From the NCBI RefSeq assembly GCF_028473145.1, contig NZ_CP092370.1:1674001-1738000 (forward strand): a stretch of 64,000 nucleotides of DNA, written 5' to 3'. Below the pieces are notes generated by a model. It was not told the DNA's origin and searched no databases. It was given only the letters and a program-made list of their open reading frames with translations. Position numbers and translations under genes: made by a program. This document shows, one piece after another, positions 56,328-64,000 of this stretch (positions within the stretch are counted from its first letter, which is position 1; each line of letters begins with the position of its first letter). The DNA comes from Flavobacterium sp. CBA20B-1. Lineage in GTDB: Bacteria; Bacteroidota; Bacteroidia; Flavobacteriales; Flavobacteriaceae.

Positions 56328-57689
56328 TTAAAACAATGCCGAAACCAGCTCTTCTATTTTAGATACCAATACTATTTGTATGTTTTTTGATGAATAGGTG
56401 ATTTTGTTATATTTTGATACAAATATTTTAGCAAAGCCTAATTTTTCGGCTTCCTGAATGCGTTGATCTACCCGGTTTACCGGTCGAATTTCGCCAGACA
56501 AACCTACTTCGCCTGCAAAACAAATGTCTTTTGAAATAGCATCGTCTTCGTTTGATGATAAAATGGAAGCCACAACAGCTAAATCAATCGCTGGATCATC
56601 AACCGAAATTCCACCGGTAATGTTTAAAAACACATCTTTCATTCCTAAACGAAAACCCGCCCGCTTTTCCAATACTGCCAAAATCATGTTCAAGCGTTTT
56701 AAGTTGTAACCAGTGGCGCTGCGCTGTGGTGTACCGTAAACCGCAGTGCTTACCAATGCTTGAATTTCAATCATTAATGGACGCATGCCTTCTAAAGTTG
56801 ATGCAATCGCCGTTCCCGATAACTCTTCTTCTCTGTTTGATAATAATATTTCAGACGGATTCGATACTTCACGTAAACCCGATCCTAACATTTCGTAAAT
56901 TCCCAATTCGGCTGTAGATCCAAAACGGTTTTTTAAGGCACGAAGAATTCGGTACACATGATTGCGGTCGCCTTCAAACTGCAGTACGGTATCCACCATG
57001 TGTTCTAGAATTTTGGGTCCGGCAATGTTTCCATCTTTCGTGATATGACCGATCAAAATAACCGGCGTTGATGTTTCTTTTGCAAACTTAATCAGTTCGG
57101 CAGTGGTTTCTTTTATCTGAGAAATGCTACCAGCCGAAGCTTCGATATAATCGGTATGCAAGGTTTGGATCGAATCGATAATCAATACATCGGGTTCGAT
57201 TTCTTCTACCTGCTTAAAAATATTTTGGGTATTGGTTTCGGTTAAAATATAACACGAATTGTTGTTTGGATTGATGCGTTCGGCACGCATTTTTATTTGT
57301 TTTTGGCTTTCTTCTCCCGAAACATACAACACTTTATAAGGCAATTTTAACGACAATTGCAAAAGCAAAGTACTTTTACCAATGCCGGGTTCACCGCCCA
57401 ATAAAATCATAGATCCGGGAACAATTCCCCCGCCTAAAACCCGGTTTAATTCTTGGTCTAAAGTGTTTAAACGAATTTCTTGGGTGCTGTCTATTTCATT
57501 GATCAACAATGGTTTTGCTGCGCGTTTAATTCCTGCTGAAGATTTGGTTTGCCATGCCACTTTTTCTTCTTTCTGAATTACTTCTTCCACAATTGTATTC
57601 CACTGTTTACAAGCGGTACATTGCCCCAACCATTTAGAAAATTGCGTGCCACAAGATGAGCAGAAAAATGCTGTTTTTACTTTTGCCAT
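56328..57689 (-). CDS. radA: DNA repair protein RadA
   Basis: A 453-residue RecA-like ATPase that promotes branch migration in recombination repair. It has the N-terminal zinc finger CSSCGTQFSKWLGQCTAC (about 10-27), Walker A GGEPGIGKSTLL (about 98-109), the RadA-specific KNRFGST motif (about 258-264), and a C-terminal Lon-protease-like domain (about 290-453, ISVDDPAIDLAVVASILSS). Length is normal. A single gene with its own palindrome behind it. Confidence 0.97.
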   Translation of the reverse strand: MAKVKTAFFCSSCGTQFSKWLGQCTACKQWNTIVEEVIQKEEKVAWQTKSSAGIKRAAKPLLINEIDSTQEIRLNTLDQELNRVLGGGIVPGSMILLGGEPGIGKSTLLLQLSLKLPYKVLYVSGEESQKQIKMRAERINPNNNSCYILTETNTQNIFKQVEEIEPDVLIIDSIQTLHTDYIEASAGSISQIKETTAELIKFAKETSTPVILIGHITKDGNIAGPKILEHMVDTVLQFEGDRNHVYRILRALKNRFGSTAELGIYEMLGSGLREVSNPSEILLSNREEELSGTAIASTLEGMRPLMIEIQALVSTAVYGTPQRSATGYNLKRLNMILAVLEKRAGFRLGMKDVFLNITGGISVDDPAIDLAVVASILSSNEDDAISKDICFAGEVGLSGEIRPVNRVDQRIQEAEKLGFAKIFVSKYNKITYSSKNIQIVLVSKIEELVSALF

Positions 57690-57837
57690 TTTTTTTTAGC
57701 TTTAAGTTTTAAGCCGTAAGCTATAAGCGCAAACTTAAAACTATTAAAAAACGAATTTACGAATTATTTAGGTTTGTTAACGACAGATTTTGACGAGAGG
57801 TGGTTGAGTATTTTAAGAATTTTAAAAATAAACAAAA

Positions 57838-57873
57838 GCCCCAAATAATGGGGGTGTTAGAAGATGGGCTTTT
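57838..57873 (-). terminator. Terminator after the triplicated secreted-protein genes
   Basis: AAAAGCCC and GGGCTTTT bracket an inner CCCCA/TGGGG pair, 6 bp after the stop at 57879. The remaining 57690-57830 holds only degenerate TAAGCTTTAAG-like repeats. Confidence 0.6.
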
Positions 57874-57878
57874 ATTCG

Positions 57879-58532
57879 CTAATGTTTTACAAAATCAAAA
57901 GTGCCAAAATCCATAAATAAACTGGTTTTTGTAGGTGCAGATTGGAAATCGCCAATTTTTAAAAAAGCACTAGGGTTCACCTGATCTGAACGGAAATTTA
58001 AACGCAATTTTGTAACCCCATTATCGTTATAGGTATGAATCAACATTCCTAAAAGAGTATAAGCAAAATTATCATTATTCTGTTCACTATATCTTAAATA
58101 CAAACGTTGTTCTGGATAGGTACACATATAACAATCGTTAAAATTTTCTACTCTAATTACTGAGTGAATGTTATACTTTACCACATCTGTAAAATTTTGG
58201 TTTAAAGTATAAATATCATCGTAAACCACTGTACCATTTTTTATAATTCGTAAAGCACCAATTAATTCATCTTCTTTAAAAGTTTTATTTACATGAGGGT
58301 AATTTCTTGTAAAAGTACGCTTTTCAAATTTTAAATAATAGGTGGTGGTGCCATTTTGGTATTTCCAAGTACCAACAAACTGGTTAAAATAACCCGTTAC
58401 ATCTTTATAATAATAACCGTTAACTCCCCATTCTATATTATCACTATAATCAAACTTATCGGTTGTTATAAATTGTTGTGCAAAGCTGTTTAATACAAAA
58501 AAGCTACACAATATTACTATATATTTTTTCAT
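57879..58532 (-). CDS. Tandem secreted protein, copy C
   Basis: A 217-residue protein with a signal peptide (MKKYIVILCSFFVLNSFAQQ). The body contains VTGYFNQFVGTWKYQNGTTT and YYLKFEKRTF, like the lipocalin-type DUF6705 group of Bacteroidota (family name not certain). I place the start at the MKKYIV methionine; an upstream ATG at 58556 would add eight residues before the signal peptide. It is the last of three near-identical copies with a 695-bp period. Confidence 0.8.
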   Translation of the reverse strand: MKKYIVILCSFFVLNSFAQQFITTDKFDYSDNIEWGVNGYYYKDVTGYFNQFVGTWKYQNGTTTYYLKFEKRTFTRNYPHVNKTFKEDELIGALRIIKNGTVVYDDIYTLNQNFTDVVKYNIHSVIRVENFNDCYMCTYPEQRLYLRYSEQNNDNFAYTLLGMLIHTYNDNGVTKLRLNFRSDQVNPSAFLKIGDFQSAPTKTSLFMDFGTFDFVKH

Positions 58533-58546
58533 AAAATGAAGAAAGT

Positions 58547-58567
58547 AAAAGCCCAAAAAGGGCTTTT
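58547..58567 (-). terminator. Short hairpin between tandem copies B and C
   Basis: AAAAGCCC/GGGCTTTT with a small loop, repeated between copies A and B at 59242-59263. Confidence 0.6.
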
Positions 58568-58573
58568 TATTCG

Positions 58574-59227
58574 CTAATGTTTTACAAAATCAAAAGTACC
58601 AAAATCCATAAATAAACTGGTTTTTATAGGTGCAGATTGAAAATCGCCAATTTTTAAAAAAGCACTAGGGTTCACCTGATCTGAACGGAAATTTAAACGC
58701 AATTTCGTAACCCCATTATCGTTATAGGTATGAATCAACATTCCTAAAAGAGTATAAGCAAAATTATCATTATTTTGTTCACTATATCTTAAATACAAAC
58801 GTTGTTCTGGATAGGTACACATATAACAAACGTTAAAATTTTCTACTCTAATTACTGAGTGAATATTATACTTTACCACATCGGTAAAATTTTTGTTTAA
58901 AGTATAAATATCATCATAAACCACTGTACCATTTTTTATAATTCGTAAAGCACCAATTAATTCATCTTGCTTGTAAGTTTTATTTACATGAGGGTAACTC
59001 TCTGTAAAAGTGCGTTTTTCAAACTTTAGATAATAGGTGGTGGTGCCATTTTGGTATTTCCAAGTACCAACAAACTGGTTAAAATAACCCGTTACATCTT
59101 TATAATAATAGCCGTTACTTCTTCTCTTAACATTATTGGTATAGTCAAATTTGTCAGTTATTATAAATTGTTGTGCAAAGCTGTTTAATACAAAAAAGCT
59201 ACACAATATTACTATATATTTTTTCAT
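58574..59227 (-). CDS. Tandem secreted protein, copy B
   Basis: A 217-residue protein nearly identical to copies A and C. Differences cluster after the signal peptide (DYTNNVKRRSNGYYY here, DYSDNIEWGVNGYYY in copy C) and at single positions in the centre. All three copies keep an intact frame of the same length, which argues that they are used. If the upstream 59934 gene encodes a toxin, these would be candidate immunity proteins. Otherwise they are secreted proteins of unknown role. Confidence 0.8.
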   Translation of the reverse strand: MKKYIVILCSFFVLNSFAQQFIITDKFDYTNNVKRRSNGYYYKDVTGYFNQFVGTWKYQNGTTTYYLKFEKRTFTESYPHVNKTYKQDELIGALRIIKNGTVVYDDIYTLNKNFTDVVKYNIHSVIRVENFNVCYMCTYPEQRLYLRYSEQNNDNFAYTLLGMLIHTYNDNGVTKLRLNFRSDQVNPSAFLKIGDFQSAPIKTSLFMDFGTFDFVKH

Positions 59228-59241
59228 AAAATGAAGAAAGT

Positions 59242-59263
59242 AAAAGCCCAAAAAAGGGCTTTT
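59242..59263 (-). terminator. Short hairpin between tandem copies A and B
   Basis: AAAAGCCC/GGGCTTTT, same element as 58547-58567. Confidence 0.6.
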
Positions 59264-59268
59264 ATTAG

Positions 59269-59922
59269 CTAATGTTTTACAAAATCAAAAGTGCCAAAAT
59301 CCATAAATAAACTGGTTTTTGTAGGTGCAGATTGGAAATCGCCAATTTTTAAAAAAGCACTAGGGTTCACCTGATCTGAACGGAAATTTAAACGCAATTT
59401 CGTAACCCCATTATCGTTATAGGTATGAATCAACATTCCTAAAAGAGTATAAGCAAAATTATCATTATTCTGTTCACTATATCTTAAATACAAACGTTGC
59501 CTTGGATAGGTACACATATAACAATCGTTAAAATTTTGTGCTCTAATTACTGAGTAAATGTTATACTTTACCACATCGGTAAAATTTTGGTTTAATGTAT
59601 AAATATCATCGTAAACCACTGTACCATTTTTTATAATTCGTAAAGCACCAATTAATTCATCTTGTTTGTAAGTTGTATTTACATGAGGGTAACTCTCTGT
59701 AAAAGTGCGTTTTTCAAATTTTAAATAATAGGTGGTGGTGCCATTTTGGTATTTCCAAGTGCCAACAAACTGGTTAAAATAACCCGTTACATCTTTATAA
59801 TAATAACCATTGCTTTGTCTTTCTACATTATTGGTATAATCAAATTTGTCAGTTATTATAAATTGTTGTGCAAAGCTGTTTAATACAAAAAAGCTACACA
59901 ATATTACTATATATTTTTTCAT
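59269..59922 (-). CDS. Tandem secreted protein, copy A
   Basis: The first of the three tandem 217-residue proteins, starting 11 bp after the stop of the lipoprotein gene at 59934 and so probably translated from the same mRNA. Signal peptide MKKYIVILCSFFVLNSFAQQ; the variable patch reads DYTNNVERQSNGYYY. The true start is taken as the methionine of the signal peptide at 59922; the longer frame from 59991 overlaps the upstream gene and is unlikely. Confidence 0.8.
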   Translation of the reverse strand: MKKYIVILCSFFVLNSFAQQFIITDKFDYTNNVERQSNGYYYKDVTGYFNQFVGTWKYQNGTTTYYLKFEKRTFTESYPHVNTTYKQDELIGALRIIKNGTVVYDDIYTLNQNFTDVVKYNIYSVIRAQNFNDCYMCTYPRQRLYLRYSEQNNDNFAYTLLGMLIHTYNDNGVTKLRLNFRSDQVNPSAFLKIGDFQSAPTKTSLFMDFGTFDFVKH

Positions 59923-59933
59923 AATTTTAATTT

Positions 59934-61628
59934 TTAAAGTACTAGATTTTCTGTTACGTTTCCACCTGTATCTAATGTTAGTAATTTCCAATTACCATTA
60001 AATAAGCCGTTGTTGGCATCTAATCGGTAAAAGTTTAAAGGTAGGTTGTGTTTCTTTAAAACTTTTAACAATACTTTTTCATACCTTTTTGCTTTTACAG
60101 GATCGGTATCAGTAGAAGTAGTAATATCTTCGAATTCATCTTTCAAATCTTCTTCTACATTTTTCCACAACTCTTCATTAACTCTCATATTAGCCAGAAG
60201 CTTACCATATTTAGATGTGAAATTTTGGGCTGTAGCATCGCTTGGAAACATAACCACATACAAGCTTTCACTTGTTATTAAACCAAAAAAGCATTCTGCT
60301 ATTTGTTTATCGTTTTGTGCGTTACGGAGAGTTAAAAGAAACAAAGCTCGTAAGTCTGTACCCGAAAACATTGGGTTACCAATTGTTGGTTCACCGTTTA
60401 TGTAAATTATTGTATGCTTGTTTGTATGCGTGTGCAAAATACCCGTATTAGCTGGCTTTTCAAGTGCGGAATCAATATCTAATTGCGAATCTGAGCTATT
60501 GGCTAATTGCAATGGTGTTTGATTTGCTAAAGGTACATATTTGCCGTTTAGTTTTATCTTACTAAAAGCATTTCCATGTTCTCGTGTACCACTAGCTTTG
60601 CTGTACAAGTCTTGTATGGTTGATAAATTGTTTTCAACCAAAGCTTTTAAAACTTCTAAATTTTTGTTGGGATTTCCAATATTAATACCACCAATAAGCT
60701 GACCAATAGCAAAAATGTTACCAGGACTTTTAATAGGGTTACTCCAAATAGGGTTAGTAGGTATTGAACCTTCGCCACCAGGGTTTCCACCAGCACCAGG
60801 TGATCCAACAGAGCCGCCACCGCTTGAACCTCCTGAACCTCCTGAACCTCCTGAACCTCCTCCACAGCCAGAAAAGTCCATATAGCTATAGCCTGGTGTA
60901 GCTCTATCATTACCACTCATTCCGCATTGTTCTCCATAATTATGTTTTGGATTACCAGAACCCTTACATGGTTGCCCTTCTACTACGACCATTTTAGCAC
61001 AATCCGACAAATTTATAAATTGATAGTATACAGAAACATAGTTATTTGTTGATACTGATGAAGTACTCTTCGCAGCTTGAGAAGTGCTTTGTTGTATGTT
61101 TTCATAAATATTTTCAATATCGTTCAACGGAATAAAGCCTAAAACGTTTATTGTTAATTCCGGGTGTGAAACAAAGTGTTGTAACGGAATCTGGCTGAAA
61201 TCATATTTGTACAAGATCACATGATAGTTTTCATAATCTGTAGAAAAATACATTAGGTTGTACATTTCCTGTGGTTCTTCAGTTTCTGTTTGCTCACCAA
61301 TTTCTACGTAATAAGTAATGGCATGCATTTGATCCGATTCAAAAACCTGTACATGGTCTAAATCAATATACACACCATTTTGTGCTTCATCCACAGAATT
61401 GGTTTTAACTAAACCGTCTTCTGTTTTAAATTCTTTCTGCAAAATATTGTTCAAGCTTTTGTTGCCTGCATACTTTGCTTCTAACTCTGTTTGTGTTAAC
61501 ACAAATGTTTTTCCCTGTAAGCCGTTCTCATCATGGCTTTGTTTTTGGTTGTTTTCAAGCAGATCATCGTGCCTACAGCCCATAAACAACAACGAGCAAC
61601 TCATAAAGAGTGCCAATACTTTTTTCAT
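59934..61628 (-). CDS. Surface lipoprotein with Gly/Ser hinge and JAMM-like C-terminal domain
   Basis: A 564-residue lipoprotein: lipobox LLFMGC (Cys18) followed by RHDD, like the flavobacterial surface-export signal. The N-terminal half (about 20-235) is of unknown fold. A Gly/Ser-rich hinge (about 255-285, GGSGGSGGSGGSSGGG) leads to a distinct C-terminal domain (about 300-564) with HTHTNKH (His399, His401), FSGTD (Ser422, Asp425) and an upstream Glu in TREHGNAF. This H-x-H...S-x-x-D pattern resembles JAMM/MPN metalloproteases, though the spacing before Ser is longer than usual. Three copies of a small secreted protein follow 11 bp downstream. The layout resembles a hinge-separated toxin tip with immunity genes, which is inference. 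Confidence 0.72.
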   Translation of the reverse strand: MKKVLALFMSCSLLFMGCRHDDLLENNQKQSHDENGLQGKTFVLTQTELEAKYAGNKSLNNILQKEFKTEDGLVKTNSVDEAQNGVYIDLDHVQVFESDQMHAITYYVEIGEQTETEEPQEMYNLMYFSTDYENYHVILYKYDFSQIPLQHFVSHPELTINVLGFIPLNDIENIYENIQQSTSQAAKSTSSVSTNNYVSVYYQFINLSDCAKMVVVEGQPCKGSGNPKHNYGEQCGMSGNDRATPGYSYMDFSGCGGGSGGSGGSGGSSGGGSVGSPGAGGNPGGEGSIPTNPIWSNPIKSPGNIFAIGQLIGGINIGNPNKNLEVLKALVENNLSTIQDLYSKASGTREHGNAFSKIKLNGKYVPLANQTPLQLANSSDSQLDIDSALEKPANTGILHTHTNKHTIIYINGEPTIGNPMFSGTDLRALFLLTLRNAQNDKQIAECFFGLITSESLYVVMFPSDATAQNFTSKYGKLLANMRVNEELWKNVEEDLKDEFEDITTSTDTDPVKAKRYEKVLLKVLKKHNLPLNFYRLDANNGLFNGNWKLLTLDTGGNVTENLVL

Positions 61629-61659
61629 GTTTTAATGTTTAAATGATTTATATGAAAAT

Positions 61660-61667
61660 CAAAAATA
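61660..61667 (-). promoter_or_regulatory. Promoter -7 box for the 61628-57879 operon
   Basis: TATTTTTG on the minus strand matches TAnnTTTG, 31 bp before the lipoprotein start, in the divergent gap shared with the XRE regulator. Confidence 0.45.
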
Positions 61668-61773
61668 TATGTTAACCAACAACAATCTAATGCAAAAAAA
61701 ACATATTACTACCCTAATTTTGCATAATACTTTTTCTACATGTGTAAATATAAAATCAAATATACCAAAAAAA

Positions 61774-62100
61774 ATGAATACAATGATAGGCAAAAAGTTG
61801 CAAACACTTCGTAAAGAGCGTGGTTTTTCGCAAGAACAAGTGGCAGATAAATTACATATATCACAATCGGCTTACGCGCGCATAGAAAGCGGTGAAAGTC
61901 ATTCTTGGGCAAACTATATCCAAAAAATCTGCGAAACCTATGAAATTACTCCTGAAGAATTAGTAAGCAACGAAAGTATTGTGATTAATAACAACCAACA
62001 AGGTGGCGGTGGTTATATTCAAATAAATCAACTTTCTGAAAAATTAATACAGCAATACGAAGAACGTATTAAAGAAAAAGACGAAATGATTAAGGATTAA
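61774..62100 (+). CDS. XRE-family helix-turn-helix regulator
   Basis: A protein of about 108 residues. The Cro/CI-type HTH is at about residues 5-60 (IGKKLQTLRKERGFSQEQVA, LHISQSAYARIESGE). A short coiled tail follows (SEKLIQQYEERIKEKDEM). I take the ATG at 61774 as start; the frame is open further upstream to 61669 but that part overlaps the divergent promoter region and is not conserved-looking. It is divergent from the lipoprotein operon and may control it. Confidence 0.85.
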   Translation: MNTMIGKKLQTLRKERGFSQEQVADKLHISQSAYARIESGESHSWANYIQKICETYEITPEELVSNESIVINNNQQGGGGYIQINQLSEKLIQQYEERIKEKDEMIKD

Positions 62101-62120
62101 AAAAAACGGTTGGCTTAAAT

Positions 62121-63080
62121 TTACTTATTCTTATTAACAATCGGCAACAATAAAAAAGACAAACCACCTAAAACAATTACCAAAACGGTTTGTGTGGTCC
62201 ATAAAATCCAGCCGAAAGCAGTTCCTGCGGTTAACGAGATGCCGTAAAGTGCTAATATTTTTGCAATAAGTAATGGAAATGCTCCAAAACCTCCGTTGGT
62301 AAAACTAATGGTTAAACTGCCCACTACAAATGCAACCATTACAATTCCTAACGATATTTCGCTGGTTTCAGGCAAGGCTTTTGTTCCAAAATAAAAGGTG
62401 AGTACAAAACCAATCCAAATAATGAGTGTGTGAATAAGAAACGGGATACGGTGCGGCATTTTAAAGATGCTCAACATACCTTCGACCAATCCGGTAATTT
62501 TTTTGCGTATAAAAACAAAGATTTTCCAATTGGATGTATAAAGCAAATACAAACCAATAATTGCAACTATTGCAAGAACACCACCAATAACAACCAATTG
62601 CTTAACTGGAATTTGCTGTGCAATAAAACCGGTTAGCTGTTTGTATTGCAACAGCAATGCGGTGGCCACAAAAAGCAAGAGAAAAACCAAATCTATGATG
62701 CGCTCTGCAATGATGGTTCCAAAACCTTTATCGAACGGAATGTTATCGTATTTCTGCAAAACAGCTGCCCGAGATAGTTCGCCCGAGCGGGGAATCGTCA
62801 AGTTTAACAAGTATCCAACAGAAATCGCCATAAAATTATTCCAAAAACCCGATTGATAACCCATGTACTGCAAACTATACTTCCACCGATAAGCACGCGA
62901 TGCATGGCTGATTTTCATAAAAAGCAACGACAAACCAATGTAAAGATAATCGGCAGATGCAAAATAGCTTTTCATTTCGGTGATTTGTGCAGGCGTAAAT
63001 TGGTTGTAGGCGTAATAAACCAAAAAAACTCCCAGCAAAAGTGGGAGTGAAATATTTAGTATTTTTTTTAGCGACTTCAA
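62121..63080 (-). CDS. Lysylphosphatidylglycerol synthase TM-region family protein (flippase-like)
   Basis: A 319-residue integral membrane protein with about eight helices. It belongs to the UPF0104/MprF-flippase-like family (RAYRWKYSLQYMGY, NLTIPRSGELSRAAVLQKY, PFDKGFGTIIAERIIDLV). Family members are proposed to move lipids or lipid-linked substrates across the inner membrane; they lack the synthase domain, as here. It starts 4 bp after the panD stop, so the two are probably co-transcribed. Confidence 0.9.
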   Translation of the reverse strand: MKSLKKILNISLPLLLGVFLVYYAYNQFTPAQITEMKSYFASADYLYIGLSLLFMKISHASRAYRWKYSLQYMGYQSGFWNNFMAISVGYLLNLTIPRSGELSRAAVLQKYDNIPFDKGFGTIIAERIIDLVFLLLFVATALLLQYKQLTGFIAQQIPVKQLVVIGGVLAIVAIIGLYLLYTSNWKIFVFIRKKITGLVEGMLSIFKMPHRIPFLIHTLIIWIGFVLTFYFGTKALPETSEISLGIVMVAFVVGSLTISFTNGGFGAFPLLIAKILALYGISLTAGTAFGWILWTTQTVLVIVLGGLSFLLLPIVNKNK

Positions 63081-63084
63081 GCGT

Positions 63085-63435
63085 TTATTTCAGTGAATTA
63101 TTTTCTTCGTTTGGAAAAATAACCCAAGGTTTAAACGTTTTGGCGTCTTCAAAAGGCATCAAGGCATAGGTGATTACAATAATAATATCGTCTTTTTGCA
63201 CCCGGCGCGCTGCAGGTCCGTTGAGTGTAATTTCGCCGCTGTTTCTTGAACCAGGAATGGCATAGGTTTCAAAACGTTCGCCATTATTAATGTTCACAAT
63301 GGTTACTTTTTCACCTTCAATAATGTTTGCAGCTTCCATTAAAGCAATATCAATCGTAATACTGCCAATATAATTCAAATCGGCACCTGTTACTTTAACA
63401 CGGTGGATTTTAGATTTTAAAACTTCTATTTGCAT
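63085..63435 (-). CDS. panD: Aspartate 1-decarboxylase
   Basis: A 116-residue pyruvoyl enzyme that makes beta-alanine for pantothenate and coenzyme A. The self-cleavage site Gly24-Ser25 is visible in YIGSITID, and the rest has the usual conserved segments ([35 protein letters not shown]). Length is normal. The -7 box (63440-63447) is only four bases from the start codon, and an IS element begins about 16 bp further upstream. Confidence 0.97.
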   Translation of the reverse strand: MQIEVLKSKIHRVKVTGADLNYIGSITIDIALMEAANIIEGEKVTIVNINNGERFETYAIPGSRNSGEITLNGPAARRVQKDDIIIVITYALMPFEDAKTFKPWVIFPNEENNSLK

Positions 63436-63439
63436 GGCG

Positions 63440-63447
63440 CAAAGTTA
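63440..63447 (-). promoter_or_regulatory. panD promoter -7 box
   Basis: TAACTTTG on the minus strand matches TAnnTTTG. The expected -33 position (about 63467-63470) falls inside the IS element. Confidence 0.5.
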
Positions 63448-63462
63448 TAAATTTTTAATTTA

Positions 63463-64000
63463 ACCCCTGGTGCATTATTAAACGAGATTAATTTTTAGGT
63501 TGTTAATATTTCTATTAAACACAAATTTATTCAAATATTGAATAGTTGTCAGTGTTGTAATTTTAGCCAGAATTCTTGTTTTAAATCCTTCAAAGGTCTT
63601 TGCGTAATTTCTTCTAATCATAAATTGGTCACACAATTGTGAGAACAGAGTTTCAATTCTTTTTCTATATTTTTTGAAATGATAAAATTGAGGTTTATAA
63701 CCTTTTTGATTTTTTCTTTTCGGAGTTTCTAATTGGATATTGACCTGGTTAAATAAATCAAGTTGAATGGTTTGTGAAAGATAACCTTTATCTCCAAATA
63801 AAACACAATCAGACATTTGCTTTCTTATATCCTGCAAATAATGAATATCGTGGACAGAGGCAGGAGATAAATCAAAACTTTGAAAAACACCAGAAATTGA
63901 GCAAACAGCGTGTAATTTATAGCCATAAAAATGTAAATTTTGTGAAGCACAAAATCCCTTGTTGGGAATGGCATAATCGACCTCCTTACATATTTTACTT
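63463..64000 (-). mobile_element. IS982-like insertion sequence, right part outside the window
   Basis: The element probably begins at ACCCCTGGTGCATTATTA (63463), which has the look of an IS982-family end, and contains the transposase frame up to the window edge. The other end and target duplication cannot be seen. Confidence 0.65.
63478..64000 (-). CDS. IS982-family transposase, partial
   Basis: The frame is open through the right edge, so the N-terminus is missing; the TTG at 63837 is not a real start. The visible 174 residues include FYGYKLHAV, the second catalytic Asp in LFGDKGYLSQ, and the third catalytic residue in KRIETLFSQLCDQF (Glu), followed by FKTRILAKITTLTTIQYLN, all typical of IS982 DDE transposases. 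The visible part is intact. Confidence 0.88.
   Translation of the reverse strand, partial: SKICKEVDYAIPNKGFCASQNLHFYGYKLHAVCSISGVFQSFDLSPASVHDIHYLQDIRKQMSDCVLFGDKGYLSQTIQLDLFNQVNIQLETPKRKNQKGYKPQFYHFKKYRKRIETLFSQLCDQFMIRRNYAKTFEGFKTRILAKITTLTTIQYLNKFVFNRNINNLKINLV

Noticed and set aside
59923..59991. Longer N-terminus for tandem copy A overlapping the lipoprotein gene
   Set aside because: The extension is absent from copies B and C and would hide the signal peptide; the start at 59922 fits all three copies.

Overview
The window is low-GC DNA from a member of the Bacteroidota, most likely family Flavobacteriaceae. The signs are type IX secretion (T9SS) C-terminal sorting domains, SprB-repeat adhesins, an OlsF-type bifunctional acyltransferase, DUF4286 next to rsmA, and promoters of the Bacteroidota form TTTG-N19-TAnnTTTG. 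Species cannot be fixed from the sequence alone. There are no rRNA genes and no CRISPR array.

Left part (1-7100): an accessory array on the minus strand made of orphan RHS C-terminal toxin cassettes. Each holds the last part of an RHS core, a Gly/Asn/Asp hinge, a different toxin tip, a small downstream gene that is the likely immunity gene, and a shared hairpin. Tips include a zinc-metallopeptidase-like domain (HEYGH) and a PD-(D/E)xK nuclease-like domain. No complete RHS gene is present and most cassettes lack a convincing start, so they look like silent modules. Two identical tRNA-Asn genes lie to the right.

Middle (7.7-38.3 kb): mostly housekeeping genes. They include rseP, a secreted M1 peptidase, serS, the overlapping set DUF4286-rsmA-mgtE, a GbsR/MarR regulator with a probable operator upstream of itself and of a two-gene operon, a dehydrogenase fused to a TM2 domain, a zinc peptidase, rimP-nusA-infB, a universal stress protein, olsF, xth, an OmpA-family lipoprotein and an MscS channel. 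Among them sit small lipoprotein families, a broken lipoprotein gene with a small Cys-rich peptide, three paralogous T9SS cargo proteins, and a lipoprotein whose signal peptide contains an out-of-frame G8 tract (likely phase-variable).

Right-centre (38.4-54.3 kb): three very large T9SS adhesins in tandem. Their N-terminal modules differ, but their 3' ends of about 2.7 kb are nearly identical (six SprB repeats, five Ig-like repeats, sorting domain). This is a pattern of gene conversion with variable ends.

Right end (54.4-64 kb): a DUF4139 protein carrying a SusC-plug-like insert, radA, a lipoprotein with a Gly/Ser hinge and a JAMM-like C-terminal domain followed by three tandem copies of a small secreted protein, a divergent XRE regulator, a flippase-like membrane protein, panD, and an IS982-like transposase that runs off the right edge and lies directly against the panD promoter.
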